Positions 1 to 9,010 of a stretch of 64,000 bases of DNA are shown here, piece after piece. Every line of letters begins with the position of its first letter. Positions within the stretch are counted from its first letter, which is position 1. Below the pieces are notes generated by a model that was not told the DNA's origin, did not search any database, and was given only the letters and a program-made list of their open reading frames with translations. A program made the translations under genes and the position numbers. This DNA is from CAZYFH01 sp965249175 (lineage in GTDB: Bacteria > Acidobacteriota > Vicinamibacteria > Vicinamibacterales > UBA8438), in assembly GCA_965249175.1 (NCBI GenBank), contig OZ252227.1, positions 3,906,001 through 3,970,000 on the forward strand, given 5' to 3'.

Positions 1-1
1 G

Positions 2-982
2 CCGGTGCTCGATAGCCTGCGGCGCTGGACGGACGTGGCGCCCGAGCGCACCCTCGTGGTCTTCCTCGGCGACAACGTCTACCCGGAGGGCGTCACCTCG
101 GCGCGGGAGGCGGATGCCGGGCAGCGGCTCCGGCGGCAGATCGATGCGGTGGGAGGGGCGGCGGCGGTGTTCGTCCCCGGCAACCACGACTGGGCCAATG
201 GGGGCGCGGAAGGGCATGCCGCCATCATGCGCCAGGAGGCGTTCGTCGAACCCGAAGCCGCGTTCCTGCCGAATCGGGGTTGTCCGGGCCCGGAGGTTCT
301 GGACCTTCCGGCGAGGGGCTCCCCTGTCGCCCGACTCGTCGTGCTGGACACCCAGTGGTGGCTCCACAACCACGAGAAGCCGACGGTCGAGTGCGCATAC
401 GCCACACCGGCGGCGGTCGTGGCCGGCCTGATCGACGCACTTGGCACGTCGCTCCCAGTCGTCGTCGTCGCTCATCACCCGCTCGCGACCCATGGCGCGC
501 ACGGCGGATTCTTCGACTGGCGAGACCACCTCTTCCCCACCACGCGGTGGGATCCGCTCAGGTGGCTCTGGTTGCCGTTGCCGGGCGTCGGCTCGCTATA
601 CCCGTTGCTGCGCTGGAACGTGTTTCGCAGCGACCAGGATCTCATCGGCGGGGGGAATCGCGCGATGCGAGAGGCGTTGGCCTCGGCGTTCGCCGGCCGC
701 GACCGCCCCGACGCCGGACCACTCGTCTACGCCGCGGGTCACGACCACGGGCTGCAGATCCTGGAGGGGCGGCACGCCGACTACGTGCTCGTCAGTGGAC
801 TCGGGTCGAGCACCAAAGCCACCGGCGTCGGCCACGGTGATGACACGTTGTTCGCCCATGAGCACCCCGGCTTCATGGCGCTGGACATCACGGCGGAGCA
901 GATCTGGCTTTCTGTCGTCGAACCCGTCGGCGAGACGGAGGAGGTCGTCGTCCGGCTGCCCCTCCACCGGCGGTTGCGCTAG
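2..982 (+). CDS. Metallophosphoesterase, 5' end cut by window
   Basis: This is a calcineurin-like metallophosphoesterase, presumably a metal-dependent phosphatase or phosphodiesterase. The visible motifs are GDNVYP near the start (second metal-binding motif), GNHDW, AHHPLATHG and a C-terminal GHDHG. These cover metal-ligand blocks two to five of the family. The first block (DxH) is missing and should lie upstream of the window, because the reading frame is open to the edge. The GTG at position 5 is therefore probably not the true start. The region after AHHP contains a Trp-rich insert, WDPLRWLWLPLPG, that might touch a membrane. The substrate cannot be told. The next gene lies on the opposite strand, so this one ends its transcription unit. 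Confidence 0.85.
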   Translation, partial: PVLDSLRRWTDVAPERTLVVFLGDNVYPEGVTSAREADAGQRLRRQIDAVGGAAAVFVPGNHDWANGGAEGHAAIMRQEAFVEPEAAFLPNRGCPGPEVLDLPARGSPVARLVVLDTQWWLHNHEKPTVECAYATPAAVVAGLIDALGTSLPVVVVAHHPLATHGAHGGFFDWRDHLFPTTRWDPLRWLWLPLPGVGSLYPLLRWNVFRSDQDLIGGGNRAMREALASAFAGRDRPDAGPLVYAAGHDHGLQILEGRHADYVLVSGLGSSTKATGVGHGDDTLFAHEHPGFMALDITAEQIWLSVVEPVGETEEVVVRLPLHRRLR

Positions 983-1012
983 GGGTCCGGGGCGAAGCCC
1001 GTCTAGAGAAAG

Positions 1013-1166
1013 CTAATCCAGACGCCGGTCGCCGAACAGCCGCACGCCGAGGTCGGTCGCGCGACGCTGACGGACACGCTAGCGCCAGGCGCGTCCGGCC
1101 GTTCGTAGAGCACCCGGTAGCCCGCGAAGGCCGGTCTGGTCGCGGCGACGGCGCCGGGCGCGATAG
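1013..1166 (-). pseudogene. Decayed duplicate of the 3' end of the adjacent VWA gene
   Basis: Read on the minus strand, this stretch matches the last roughly 40 codons of the VWA gene at 1167-2063. It gives YRVLYERPDAPGASVSVSVARP, where the intact gene has YRVVFERPDPPGAAISVSVTRP. After that it needs a one-base shift to continue as DLGVRLFGDRRLD and a TAG stop at 1013-1015, matching GVGLRLFGGREIDR. It looks like the tail of a former tandem paralogue whose 5' part has been lost or was replaced by the present gene. No start codon or full domain remains. Confidence 0.7.
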
Positions 1167-2063
1167 CTACCGGTCTATTTCTCGACCGCCGAAGAGCCGC
1201 AAGCCGACGCCGGGTCGCGTGACGCTGACCGAGATGGCGGCGCCGGGCGGATCGGGCCGCTCGAAGACCACACGGTAGCGATTCGACGCCTCGTCATAAA
1301 GCGTGGCCATGTCGGTCGCGAGCTGCGTCATCGCGCCTTCCAGCGCGGTCGCCGACGCGATGGACACGTACCTCCCGCCCGTGTTCTCGGTCAGGTTGAT
1401 GGCCAGTCCGGTCATCGGGCCGCGACCGCCGGTGGAGACCTGGATGGCGTGGATGATCACGCCCGCCTGTCGGACTTCGATGATCCACTCGAGGAAACGG
1501 TCTTCGTTCAGGAAGGCGCTGTCTTCCGTCCCATCTGACAAGACCAACACGATCACCGGCCACGCCTCGTCGCCCTCATATCGTCGGTCCAAGGTCTCCC
1601 TGACGCCGTCGAGGAGTCGGGTGTTGCCTCGATCGGGAAAGATGCCGTCCGCGGCGTCGAGCAGCTCCGCCTTGTCCTGCGAGAAGTCGGCCTTCCGCTG
1701 GACCTGGCCGCCTATGGTGAAGATGCTCATGGAGTGCTCGATGGGTATTCCCCTGATGAACGCGCTCACGCCCGCGCGGAGCTGCGAGGCGGCGTTGCCG
1801 AGCCCCTGCCCGTTGTCGACCAGGAGGGCAATCTTCATCGGGTCCGTCCCGATCTGCGCCGACACGACCTTGGCTTCTCTCTCATCCTCCGTGACGGAGA
1901 AGTCCTCGGCGGTCAGGTCCGTGACCGGCTGTCCGGTCTGGCTCATGACGTACGCGTAGACCTGACCCAGTTCCTGGGCCACGACCGCGTTCGGCATGAT
2001 GTACCCGACTGCGCCCGCGGCGAGGATGGCGGCCACGACTCGAATGCCGATATGACGATGCAT
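1167..2063 (-). CDS. Secreted VWA-domain protein (acidobacterial VWFA-related type)
   Basis: This is a 298-residue protein with an N-terminal signal peptide (IGIRVVAAILAAGAVGYIM, then NAVVAQ). A short beta domain follows (TDLTAEDFSVTEDERE), typical of the VWFA-related proteins abundant in Acidobacteriota, and then a von Willebrand A domain from about residue 75. The metal-ion adhesion site that would normally read DxSxS is DNGQG here, so classical MIDAS metal binding is doubtful. The fold is still supported by VIVLVLSDGTEDS, the DGxE-type motif near mid-domain. The ATG at 2063 is preferred over the upstream GTG because it begins the signal peptide. The gene lies 35 bases downstream of an S9 peptidase on the same strand. 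Its role is probably in extracytoplasmic protein interaction; no partner is evident. Confidence 0.8.
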   Translation of the reverse strand: MHRHIGIRVVAAILAAGAVGYIMPNAVVAQELGQVYAYVMSQTGQPVTDLTAEDFSVTEDEREAKVVSAQIGTDPMKIALLVDNGQGLGNAASQLRAGVSAFIRGIPIEHSMSIFTIGGQVQRKADFSQDKAELLDAADGIFPDRGNTRLLDGVRETLDRRYEGDEAWPVIVLVLSDGTEDSAFLNEDRFLEWIIEVRQAGVIIHAIQVSTGGRGPMTGLAINLTENTGGRYVSIASATALEGAMTQLATDMATLYDEASNRYRVVFERPDPPGAAISVSVTRPGVGLRLFGGREIDR

Positions 2064-2098
2064 GCTTGCAACCTCCCGTGTTCCTACGACCGGCATGG

Positions 2099-4171
2099 TC
2101 AGTGGCCAGGGCGTCGCTTGCCGGCTGCGCGCCGTCCCTCCGCTCCCTCATCGCCCGGTGCGTTCTCCCACTCATACGCCCGGCCGGTCGCATACGTTTC
2201 GAACCAGTCTAACTCGACGTTCATTTTGAACAACTGATGACGGAGCTCGCGCCACCCGTGGCCCTCGCGGGGCGCCACATACAGATGCGTTGGCACCTCG
2301 AGGCTCCTGAGCGCACGGTGCATCTCGACCGATTGTGGCATCGGCACGCGCGCATCGTTCTCACCGACGAGAAAAAGCGTGGGCGTCGTCACGTTGGCGA
2401 CGTCCTTGAGCGGCGAGTGCTCCCAATACACGTCGACAGGCGCGTCGACCTGCCACGGGGTGCCACCGAACCAGGGCGTGCGATAGGTCCGTATGTCGCT
2501 CTGCGCGTACATCGAGACCCAGTTGGCCGCCCCGGCGCCCGAAGAAGCCGCCTTAAAGCGATCGGTGAACGTGATGATCTTGTTCGTCATGTGGCCGCCG
2601 CCGCTCCATCCCATCTTCACCATCCGATCGGGGTCGACCAGCCCTTGGTCGATCAGATGATCCACCCCGGTCATCACGTCGAGATGCGACTGGCGGAAGT
2701 AGCCGCCGACCATGTCGCGCAGGAACCGGTCGCCGTAGCCGGTGCTGCCCCGGTAGTTCGGTTTGAAGACGACGTAGCCGAGCGCGGTGAGGACCGGCAC
2801 GTAGTCCGACGGGCGCTGGAAACCGAACTTGTCGGACGCGGCCGGCCCACCGTGTGTCTGCACGCAGAGCGGGTACCGCCTGCCCGGCTCGTAATCGAGC
2901 GGATAGAAGAGGATCCCCTCGACCATGACGCCGTCCGCCCCGGCCCACTCGATGCGCTCCTGCCGCGGGAGCGCGTAGTTGCCAGCGAGGTAGCCAAAGA
3001 CGTCGGTCACCCGCCGCGGCGTGGCGCCGGCACCGGCCTCCAGCAGCCAGAAGTCGCCCGCACGGATCGGTGTGTCGAGCTGGACGACGTGCGCGTCCGT
3101 GGACGCCGAGTAGCGCCAGGCACGCACCGCATGGTCACCCGTGGTGAGCTGCGACGCAGTCCCGGTGGCAAGGTCGAGCCGAAACAGCTCGCTGCGCACA
3201 CCGGTGTTGGCCACGATGTGGATTGACCGGCTGTCCGCCCCCCAGGAGGCCGAGACGACTTCGTGCGGGAACCGGTCGGTGACGAGACGCGCTTCGCCAC
3301 CGTCGGCGGGCACGACGAAGACGTTGTCGTTGTAGTAGAACTCGAACCGCGCGTTGGAGGCCGACACGAACAGCAGCTGCTCGTTGTCGGGAGACAGCGT
3401 CGCACCGAACTCGGGGACCGCATTCGACGTGAGCCGCAACGGCCGGCTGCCGTCCGCGTCCGAGACCCAGACCTCGCCGCGCTCGGCATCACCAAACAAC
3501 GGCGTCGGCGCGCGGTGATACGCCAGGCGCGTGCCGTCACGCGAGAGCTCGTAGCCGATGATGGAATCGATGCCGCTCGTCAGACGCTCGGTCTCGCCCG
3601 AGCGCACGTCGATCCGCCAGAGATGACGCGGCTCGTGGTCCTCCTCGAACGCATAGACGTCGTTCTGCACCGCTTCTCGTTCGCGTTGGTCGGTCGACGG
3701 CTCGTCCGCCGCAAGGAACAGCAGCGTCTCACCGCCCGGAGCCCACGTCATGTCGGACACGGCGGTCGGGTGCTCGGTCAGGGCCCGCGCTTCGCCACCG
3801 TCGTTCGGCAGGAGGAACACCTGGGTGTCCTCGCCCTCGCCTCGATCGGCGAGGAAGGCAATCGTGGCCCCATTGGGGGACCATCGCGGAGCGCGTTCCC
3901 CCGCCCCATACGTCAACTGAACGGTGCGAGAGCCGTCGGTGTCGACTCGCCAGAGATGACCGATGCGCCGGTTTTCATCCCAGTCGGCGTCGGACCGGAC
4001 ATAGACGAGCTGGCCGCCGTCCGGCGCCACGCGTGGGTCGCTCAATCGAGGGACGTCGAGCAGATCGACGAGCGTCATCTCCCGCGGCTGGGCAGCGACA
4101 GGCCAGTCGACGGCCGCCCCGACGAGGCCCATTGCCGCAACCGAGGCGCCCGAGCGCGTGAACCTCGTCAT
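2099..4171 (-). CDS. S9 family prolyl oligopeptidase-type serine peptidase
   Basis: This is a secreted or periplasmic serine peptidase of the S9B/S9C type, about 690 residues. It has an N-terminal signal region (GASVAAMGLVGAAVDWPVAAQ) and a seven-bladed TolB/WD-like propeller of repeated SPDG-like blades (VAPDGGQLVYVRS, WSPNGATIAFLAD). A C-terminal alpha/beta-hydrolase domain starts near residue 430. The nucleophile elbow is GWSGGG, the oxyanion region is QTHGGPAAS, the catalytic Asp lies in VGENDARVP, and the His in REGHGWR, so the catalytic triad is complete. The start at 4171 is chosen because it begins the signal peptide; an upstream in-frame start adds only an Arg/Pro-rich stretch. Likely function is scavenging of oligopeptides. 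Confidence 0.9.
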   Translation of the reverse strand: MTRFTRSGASVAAMGLVGAAVDWPVAAQPREMTLVDLLDVPRLSDPRVAPDGGQLVYVRSDADWDENRRIGHLWRVDTDGSRTVQLTYGAGERAPRWSPNGATIAFLADRGEGEDTQVFLLPNDGGEARALTEHPTAVSDMTWAPGGETLLFLAADEPSTDQREREAVQNDVYAFEEDHEPRHLWRIDVRSGETERLTSGIDSIIGYELSRDGTRLAYHRAPTPLFGDAERGEVWVSDADGSRPLRLTSNAVPEFGATLSPDNEQLLFVSASNARFEFYYNDNVFVVPADGGEARLVTDRFPHEVVSASWGADSRSIHIVANTGVRSELFRLDLATGTASQLTTGDHAVRAWRYSASTDAHVVQLDTPIRAGDFWLLEAGAGATPRRVTDVFGYLAGNYALPRQERIEWAGADGVMVEGILFYPLDYEPGRRYPLCVQTHGGPAASDKFGFQRPSDYVPVLTALGYVVFKPNYRGSTGYGDRFLRDMVGGYFRQSHLDVMTGVDHLIDQGLVDPDRMVKMGWSGGGHMTNKIITFTDRFKAASSGAGAANWVSMYAQSDIRTYRTPWFGGTPWQVDAPVDVYWEHSPLKDVANVTTPTLFLVGENDARVPMPQSVEMHRALRSLEVPTHLYVAPREGHGWRELRHQLFKMNVELDWFETYATGRAYEWENAPGDEGAEGRRAAGKRRPGH

Positions 4172-4321
4172 GCTCTCTCCCGTGCCCGGTCGCGGACGCG
4201 GCCCGCGCACCCGTCCGGCAATCCGGTGCCGTCGGACCGACGAGGGCGCCTCGGAGTATACCTGTCAGGGTCGCGTTACAGGCGGGGCGCCGAGCCGCTC
4301 GATGGGTTCGCTGGGCTCTAC

Positions 4322-4361
4322 AATGGCGGGGTCGCTGCCGTAATGGCGCGGTCGCTGCCAT
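4322..4361 (+). repeat. 20-bp imperfect tandem duplication abutting the hisC start
   Basis: Two adjacent 20-base units, 4322-4341 and 4342-4361, differ at only two positions. Both contain ATGGCGSGGTCGCTGCC. The second unit ends one base before the hisC ATG at 4363. The duplication displaces any normal Shine-Dalgarno sequence, and none is obvious here. Confidence 0.7.
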
Positions 4362-4362
4362 C

Positions 4363-5409
4363 ATGTCTCGTTTTCGACCAACCATCGACGCCCTCGTGGC
4401 CTATGCACCGGGCGAGCAACCGCCCGCCGGCGCCGACGTCGTCAAGCTGAACACGAACGAAAACCCCTATCCGCCGAGCCCGCGGGCGCTGGAGGCGCTC
4501 CGCGCGATCGATGCGGACGTGCTGCGGCGCTACCCGCACCCGTACGCAGACGAGTTCCGCCGCAACGCGGCCGCCGTACTTGATGTGGATCCCGACTGGA
4601 TCCTCGTCGGCAACGGCAGCGACGACATCCTGACCATGCTGGTGCGCGCGGTCGCGGCGGCGGATCGCTCCGTGGCCTTTCCGGTGCCAACCTACGTGCT
4701 GTACCGGACCCTGGCCGCCATGCAGGACGCGCCGGTGCGCGAGGTGCCGTTCGACGACGCATATGCGCTGCCCGTCGATCGGTTGGTCCGCGTCGACGCC
4801 GCCTTGACTGTCGTCGCCAACCCCAACAGTCCATCCGGCACCTCCGCGCCAACCGCCGAGCTGGCCACACTCGCCTCGCGTCTCAACGGCGTCCTGGCGA
4901 TCGATGAAGCGTATGCGGAGTTCGCCCACGAGTCGGCGCTCGAGCTCGTCCAGCGCTCGGACCGCGTGATCGTGTTGCGCACGCTGTCGAAGAGCCATGC
5001 GCTCGCAGGGCTCCGGCTCGGCTTCGCCGTGGCGAATCCCGCGCTGCTCGAAGGGCTCGCCAAAGTCAAGGACAGCTACAACGTCGATGCGGTGGCGGCG
5101 CGGGTTGGCGCGGCCGCGATTCGCGACACGGCGCATACACGCGTGATGGTCGCACGCATCCGCGACGGGCGCGCCCGCCTCAGCGCCGCGCTGACCGGTC
5201 TCGGGTTTCGCGTCTGGCCCAGCCAGGCCAACTTCGTCCTCGTCCGGCCCGCGAACGGTGATGCGCAGCGGCTGTACGAAGGCCTCGCCGAACGAGGGGT
5301 GCTCGTGCGGTACTTCGCGGAGGACGCTCTGAGGGACAAGCTTCGCATTACCGTCGGCACCGACGAACAACACGCGCGGTTGATCGACGTGCTGACCGAG
5401 TTGGTATAA
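4363..5409 (+). CDS. hisC: Histidinol-phosphate aminotransferase
   Basis: This is a PLP-dependent fold-type I aminotransferase that converts imidazole-acetol phosphate plus glutamate to histidinol phosphate in histidine biosynthesis. At 348 residues it is the normal length for HisC. The diagnostic N-terminal motif KLNTNENPYPPSP is at about 28-40. NPNSPSG lies near 153-159, DEAYAEF at 181-187, and the Schiff-base lysine is K210 in TLSKSHALAGLR. The substrate-binding arginine region near the C-terminus (LRITVGT) is also present. The gene stands alone here with no other his genes beside it. Some HisC-like proteins act on aromatic amino acids, but the NTNENP signature favours HisC. Confidence 0.93.
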   Translation: MSRFRPTIDALVAYAPGEQPPAGADVVKLNTNENPYPPSPRALEALRAIDADVLRRYPHPYADEFRRNAAAVLDVDPDWILVGNGSDDILTMLVRAVAAADRSVAFPVPTYVLYRTLAAMQDAPVREVPFDDAYALPVDRLVRVDAALTVVANPNSPSGTSAPTAELATLASRLNGVLAIDEAYAEFAHESALELVQRSDRVIVLRTLSKSHALAGLRLGFAVANPALLEGLAKVKDSYNVDAVAARVGAAAIRDTAHTRVMVARIRDGRARLSAALTGLGFRVWPSQANFVLVRPANGDAQRLYEGLAERGVLVRYFAEDALRDKLRITVGTDEQHARLIDVLTELV

Positions 5410-5504
5410 CGCGAGGTGTCGCTGCGCGACGTGGCCGTCCCCGCGCAGATCGCCACATACGCTCAACCGGTCGCCGGCGACTCCAGTACAATGATCGCCG
5501 TCCG

Positions 5505-5894
5505 ATGGCCAAGCCGCGTCCCATCCTCATCGTACAGCGCCATGACTACGAGCGGCTGCGTGGCATGCGCGAGAAGTTCCGGCGCGAGGGGGCGACCGTC
5601 GTGCCCGACCGGCGCGCGCTCGACCGCCGGAGTCCGGATCGCCGAAAGGCCGGACGCCGCACGAAGTGGACGGCGAAGTTCCCGACGTCCACCTTCATGG
5701 TCGTGCCCGACGACGTGTCGACCGAGTGGGTCGTGCCGGCCCCGAGCGACGTGCTGATTACGAAAGCCGCCGTTGAGGATCGCGAGTACGACCTCTCGGT
5801 CGTGCCGGGGTCGGTGCAGGCGAAATACGACGTCCACGAGCTCGCGGTGGAGCGCGCGCGCGGGTTCGCGAGCTTTGCGCACGTTGATCTGTAG
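5505..5894 (+). CDS. Small conserved-looking protein with Arg-rich DRR repeats; open frame continues past its TAG
   Basis: This 129-residue protein belongs to no family I recognise. It starts at ATG 5505 (MAKPRPILIVQRHDYERL) and carries an arginine-rich stretch near residues 40-55, ALDRRSPDRRKAGRR. A more ordinary mixed region follows (FMVVPDDVSTEWVVPAPSDV). The frame is closed by TAG at 5892-5894 but continues in the same frame for 34 sense codons to a second TAG at 5997-5999. That extension reads YTEDQTTFVLLGMFRPTPVA followed by an acidic DEDRDQDQEP tail and looks protein-like. The gene may be a nonsense-truncated allele of a roughly 164-residue protein, or the tail may be vestigial. It is probably cytoplasmic. 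Confidence 0.6.
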   Translation: MAKPRPILIVQRHDYERLRGMREKFRREGATVVPDRRALDRRSPDRRKAGRRTKWTAKFPTSTFMVVPDDVSTEWVVPAPSDVLITKAAVEDREYDLSVVPGSVQAKYDVHELAVERARGFASFAHVDL

Positions 5895-6005
5895 TACACC
5901 GAGGATCAGACGACGTTCGTGCTGCTGGGCATGTTTCGGCCGACGCCGGTGGCCCAGAACGAGGACGAGGATCGGGACCAGGATCAGGAGCCGGTCTAGC
6001 AGCTG

Positions 6006-6410
6006 TTAAGCCCAGGCCGTCGAGAGATGCATCGAGGCCGGCAGCGGACAGGGATCGGGGTCGAACGCGACCGCGACTTCATACTGCAGCTCGCCACGCA
6101 CATCCGTCACCTCACATCGGACGACGTGGCCCCGGATCCGAAACTTGTTCTCGACGCCGACGATCTGCAGGATCGCCTCCTGCCCGGGCACGAGCCGCGC
6201 CTGGCATTGCACCAGGACCCCGGTCGAGGAGACGTTGATCATCTGCGCGTCGTCGACATGGCCCACACGTACGCCGGTAATCCACGGTAGGTCGCCGGCC
6301 GGCAGACGCTGCGCGCCCCGCCGGTCCGTCGAGGAGTCGGACGCACTCAGGGCCCGGCTCGAGACGTCAGGTGCCGGCAACGCCGTGGCGGTTCGCGATT
6401 CCAGTGACAT
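6006..6410 (-). CDS. PilZ domain protein
   Basis: This 134-residue protein has a C-terminal PilZ domain of the kind that binds cyclic di-GMP. The first part of the signature is DRRGAQRLP near residues 37-45, corresponding to the RxxxR segment. The second is MINVSSTGVLVQ, matching D/NxSxxG. Next come ILQIVGVENKFRIRGHVVRC and a final beta strand, VAVAFDP. The arginine motif is present but its spacing is not textbook, so c-di-GMP binding is likely rather than certain. The ATG at 6410 is preferred over the GTG at 6431 because AGAGAG sits just upstream as a ribosome site. It is transcribed divergently from the hydrolase at 6622. Confidence 0.75.
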   Translation of the reverse strand: MSLESRTATALPAPDVSSRALSASDSSTDRRGAQRLPAGDLPWITGVRVGHVDDAQMINVSSTGVLVQCQARLVPGQEAILQIVGVENKFRIRGHVVRCEVTDVRGELQYEVAVAFDPDPCPLPASMHLSTAWA

Positions 6411-6621
6411 CTCTCTATGTACTCGGTACACAAGAACCGAGCCAATCCGAAAATCGGTGCTCGAGGCACGCTCGCCGGCGCGCCGGCCGCATCGTGTCCC
6501 ATGAAGTCACATCGAGAACGCCCAGCCCGCGCCTTCGGCCCGGACAATCCGTGGTCCACAAGCTCGAATTCTGTCTGCCACTGACGAAAGTCGACAGCCG
6601 CGCCAACGGTATAATCGGCCG

Positions 6622-7668
6622 ATGCTGAGCAGGAACGCCGGTCCGGGGTTGCGGGGCTGCTGCCTGGCGCTGGCAGCGTGTCTGCTGACGCTCTGCGCTA
6701 ACGCGGTCGGTGTGACCGGCGGGCAGTCCGATGTCAATCGCTACGAGCTCGACCGGGCGCGGAAGCTCGAGCGGGACCGGACGCTACGCGACCTGAGTGA
6801 CGGCGTCTTGAGCATGAAGAAGCTCGCCTACCCGAGCGACGCCGACGGCCTGGTCATTCCCTTCTACCTGTTCGAGCCGCTCGCGACGCGGGGGGTCGGC
6901 GGACACCCGGCGCTCGTCTGGATTCACGGCGGTGTGCACGGCGACTTCGACCCGAGCTACTTCCCATTCATCAAGGAAGCGGTCGACCGGGGCTACGTCG
7001 TACTAGCACCCGAATACCGCGGCAGCACGGGCTACGGCCGCCTGCACCACGAGGCCATCGACTACGGCGGCTTCGAGATCGAGGACTGCCTGACGGCGGT
7101 CGAGTACTTGCGTGCCCACGTGCCCCACGTCGACCCGGACCGGGTAGGCGTCATCGGGTGGAGTCACGGCGGGTTCATCGCGCTCCACTCCGTCTTTCGC
7201 GAGCAGGCGCCCTTCAAGGCCGCCGCCGCGCTCGTGCCGGTCACCAACCTGGTGTTTCGTCTGGCCTACAAGGGGCCGCGCTACGCCCGCAACTTCGTCA
7301 CCCAGGAACGGATCGACGGACCGGTGCACGAGCGGCGCGACATCTACGTCGACCGGTCGCCGCTCTACCAGGTCGACAAGCTTCAGACGCCGCTGCTCGT
7401 GCATGTCGCGGACAACGATCGCGACGTCAACTTCGAAGAGGCGCAACAAATCATCCACGCCCTCGAATACCTGAAGCCGAATCTGGCGGAAACACGCGTC
7501 TACCGGAATCCTCCAACCGACGAGTTCGGTGGCGGTCACCGCTTCAACCGACGGGTCGACCGTGACGGCTATCGGCGCGTCGACACGCCCCAGCAGCGCG
7601 ACTCGTGGAACCGCATCTGGACGTTCCTCGAGTGGCATCTGCAGCCCTACCGCACGAACGCGCGCTAG
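6622..7668 (+). CDS. Secreted alpha/beta hydrolase, prolyl oligopeptidase-like
   Basis: This 348-residue protein has an N-terminal hydrophobic signal (LRGCCLALAACLLTLCANAVG), possibly a lipoprotein or cleaved signal. It then carries a stand-alone S9-type catalytic domain with no propeller. The oxyanion region is LVWIHGGVHG, EYRGSTGYG is typical of the family, and the nucleophile elbow is IGWSHGG. The acid residue is likely in HVADNDRDVNFEE and the base in FGGGHRFNRR. It is probably a periplasmic esterase or peptidase; the substrate is unknown. It stands alone, divergent from the PilZ gene and convergent with the aminotransferase at 7688. Confidence 0.8.
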   Translation: MLSRNAGPGLRGCCLALAACLLTLCANAVGVTGGQSDVNRYELDRARKLERDRTLRDLSDGVLSMKKLAYPSDADGLVIPFYLFEPLATRGVGGHPALVWIHGGVHGDFDPSYFPFIKEAVDRGYVVLAPEYRGSTGYGRLHHEAIDYGGFEIEDCLTAVEYLRAHVPHVDPDRVGVIGWSHGGFIALHSVFREQAPFKAAAALVPVTNLVFRLAYKGPRYARNFVTQERIDGPVHERRDIYVDRSPLYQVDKLQTPLLVHVADNDRDVNFEEAQQIIHALEYLKPNLAETRVYRNPPTDEFGGGHRFNRRVDRDGYRRVDTPQQRDSWNRIWTFLEWHLQPYRTNAR

Positions 7669-7687
7669 GAGCGCGGGTGTTCGGGTT

Positions 7688-8956
7688 TTATTCGTTCAAC
7701 AGCGACAGACGCCGGGCCGCTTCCTCGAGCGTCGCGATGCTGCGGCAAAACGCAAACCGTAGATACCGCGCGCCGTCGCCGGCCACCGCATAGAAGTTGT
7801 CACCCGGCACCGCCGCGACACCGACCCCCTCGATCAGCGTCGACGCGGCTGCCATCGGGTCTCGGCCGACGAGCGCGGGCACCTCACGGTAGTCGGCGAA
7901 GAGATAGTACGCGCCGCGCGGCGTGGTCATGCGAAACCCGACCGCCTCCAGGGCGCGCTGCAAGACGGCGCGCTTTGCCGTGTACCCGTCCCTGATGCGC
8001 TCGAAGAACGCGTCCTCGAGCTCGAGCAGCGTCACGGCGGCTTTCTGCAGCGGTGTGGGTGCCTGGATGACGAGCGTATCGTGGAGCGCGCGGATACGCG
8101 GCGTCAGCGCCGGCGGCGACAGCACCCACCCCACGCGCCATCCGGTCGCATTGGCCATCTTCGAGATCGAGTTGACGACGATGGTCCGGTCTCGCATCCC
8201 GTCGTACGAGGCGAGCGACCGGTGGCGCGCGCCATCGAACACCAGGTGCTCGTAGATCTCGTCCGTGACGACCACGAGGTCGTGCGCCCGTGCGACGTCG
8301 GCGATGAGACCCATCTCGTCCCGCGAAAAGACGGTACCCGTGGGGTTGTGGGGCGTGTTGAGCACGAGCAGTCGCGCACCCGCCGCGGCGCGCCTCAGCT
8401 CGTCGCCATCCAGGGTCCAGGCCGTGCGGTCCGCGCGCTCTCGCAACGTGACGAACCGCGGATGCAGACCAAAGACCCCGGCCTGGGCCGGATACATCTC
8501 GTGAAACGGCTCGACGACGACGACCGCGTCGCCCGGCTCGCCCACTCCACCCAGCACGGCGGCCAACCCCTCCGTCGCTCCGAGCACGACAGTGATCTCG
8601 TCGTCCGGGTTCGGATAGAAGGCGCTCCAGCGCTCGGTGTAGTCGGCGATGGCGCGCCGCAGCTCGGGAAGGCCAAACGGGAACGAGTACTGGTTGAGCG
8701 TATCGGACGGGTTCTGGAGCGTGGCCAACGCTTCGCGCAGCGACCGATGCCCAGGACCGACATCGGCGACCGTCGTCCGCTCCAGCTGATGGATGCCGGT
8801 GTCCGTCCCGCCGAGCGCCGCCGCGATGGCCGCCCATACGAGTGGATACGCGGGTGCTTCGTCGGTAAAGCCCTGCGACAGGTTCACGGCGCCGTGCTCC
8901 ATCGCCAGCCGCGTCATCCGACGGATCACTGATTCGCTCGCCACGCTCGCGGCCAT
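7688..8956 (-). CDS. Class I/II pyridoxal-phosphate aminotransferase
   Basis: This 422-residue aspartate-aminotransferase-fold enzyme of class I/II resembles methionine, kynurenine or glutamine transaminases. Key features are NLSQGF near residue 24, a glycine-rich cofactor segment (LGATEGLAAVL), LNTPHNPTG, the VVTDEIYEHLVFDG block with its cofactor-contacting Asp and Tyr, and the Schiff-base lysine in NSISKMANATGWRVGW. The opening HGAVNLSQGFTDE fits that subgroup. A longer frame exists upstream, but the ATG at 8956 gives the normal length and the earlier part is compositionally unlike protein. Substrate specificity cannot be fixed from sequence. Confidence 0.88.
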   Translation of the reverse strand: MAASVASESVIRRMTRLAMEHGAVNLSQGFTDEAPAYPLVWAAIAAALGGTDTGIHQLERTTVADVGPGHRSLREALATLQNPSDTLNQYSFPFGLPELRRAIADYTERWSAFYPNPDDEITVVLGATEGLAAVLGGVGEPGDAVVVVEPFHEMYPAQAGVFGLHPRFVTLRERADRTAWTLDGDELRRAAAGARLLVLNTPHNPTGTVFSRDEMGLIADVARAHDLVVVTDEIYEHLVFDGARHRSLASYDGMRDRTIVVNSISKMANATGWRVGWVLSPPALTPRIRALHDTLVIQAPTPLQKAAVTLLELEDAFFERIRDGYTAKRAVLQRALEAVGFRMTTPRGAYYLFADYREVPALVGRDPMAAASTLIEGVGVAAVPGDNFYAVAGDGARYLRFAFCRSIATLEEAARRLSLLNE

Positions 8957-9010
8957 TGTAGTGATCCCCCGGCTGTCGGCGGGCGCGCGACCGCCGATAA
9001 GACGGCCAAC

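Noticed and set aside
5892..5894. Pyrrolysine at the in-frame TAG
   Set aside because: Nothing else points to pyrrolysine use; the downstream tail is short and not a methylamine methyltransferase. A nonsense change is simpler.
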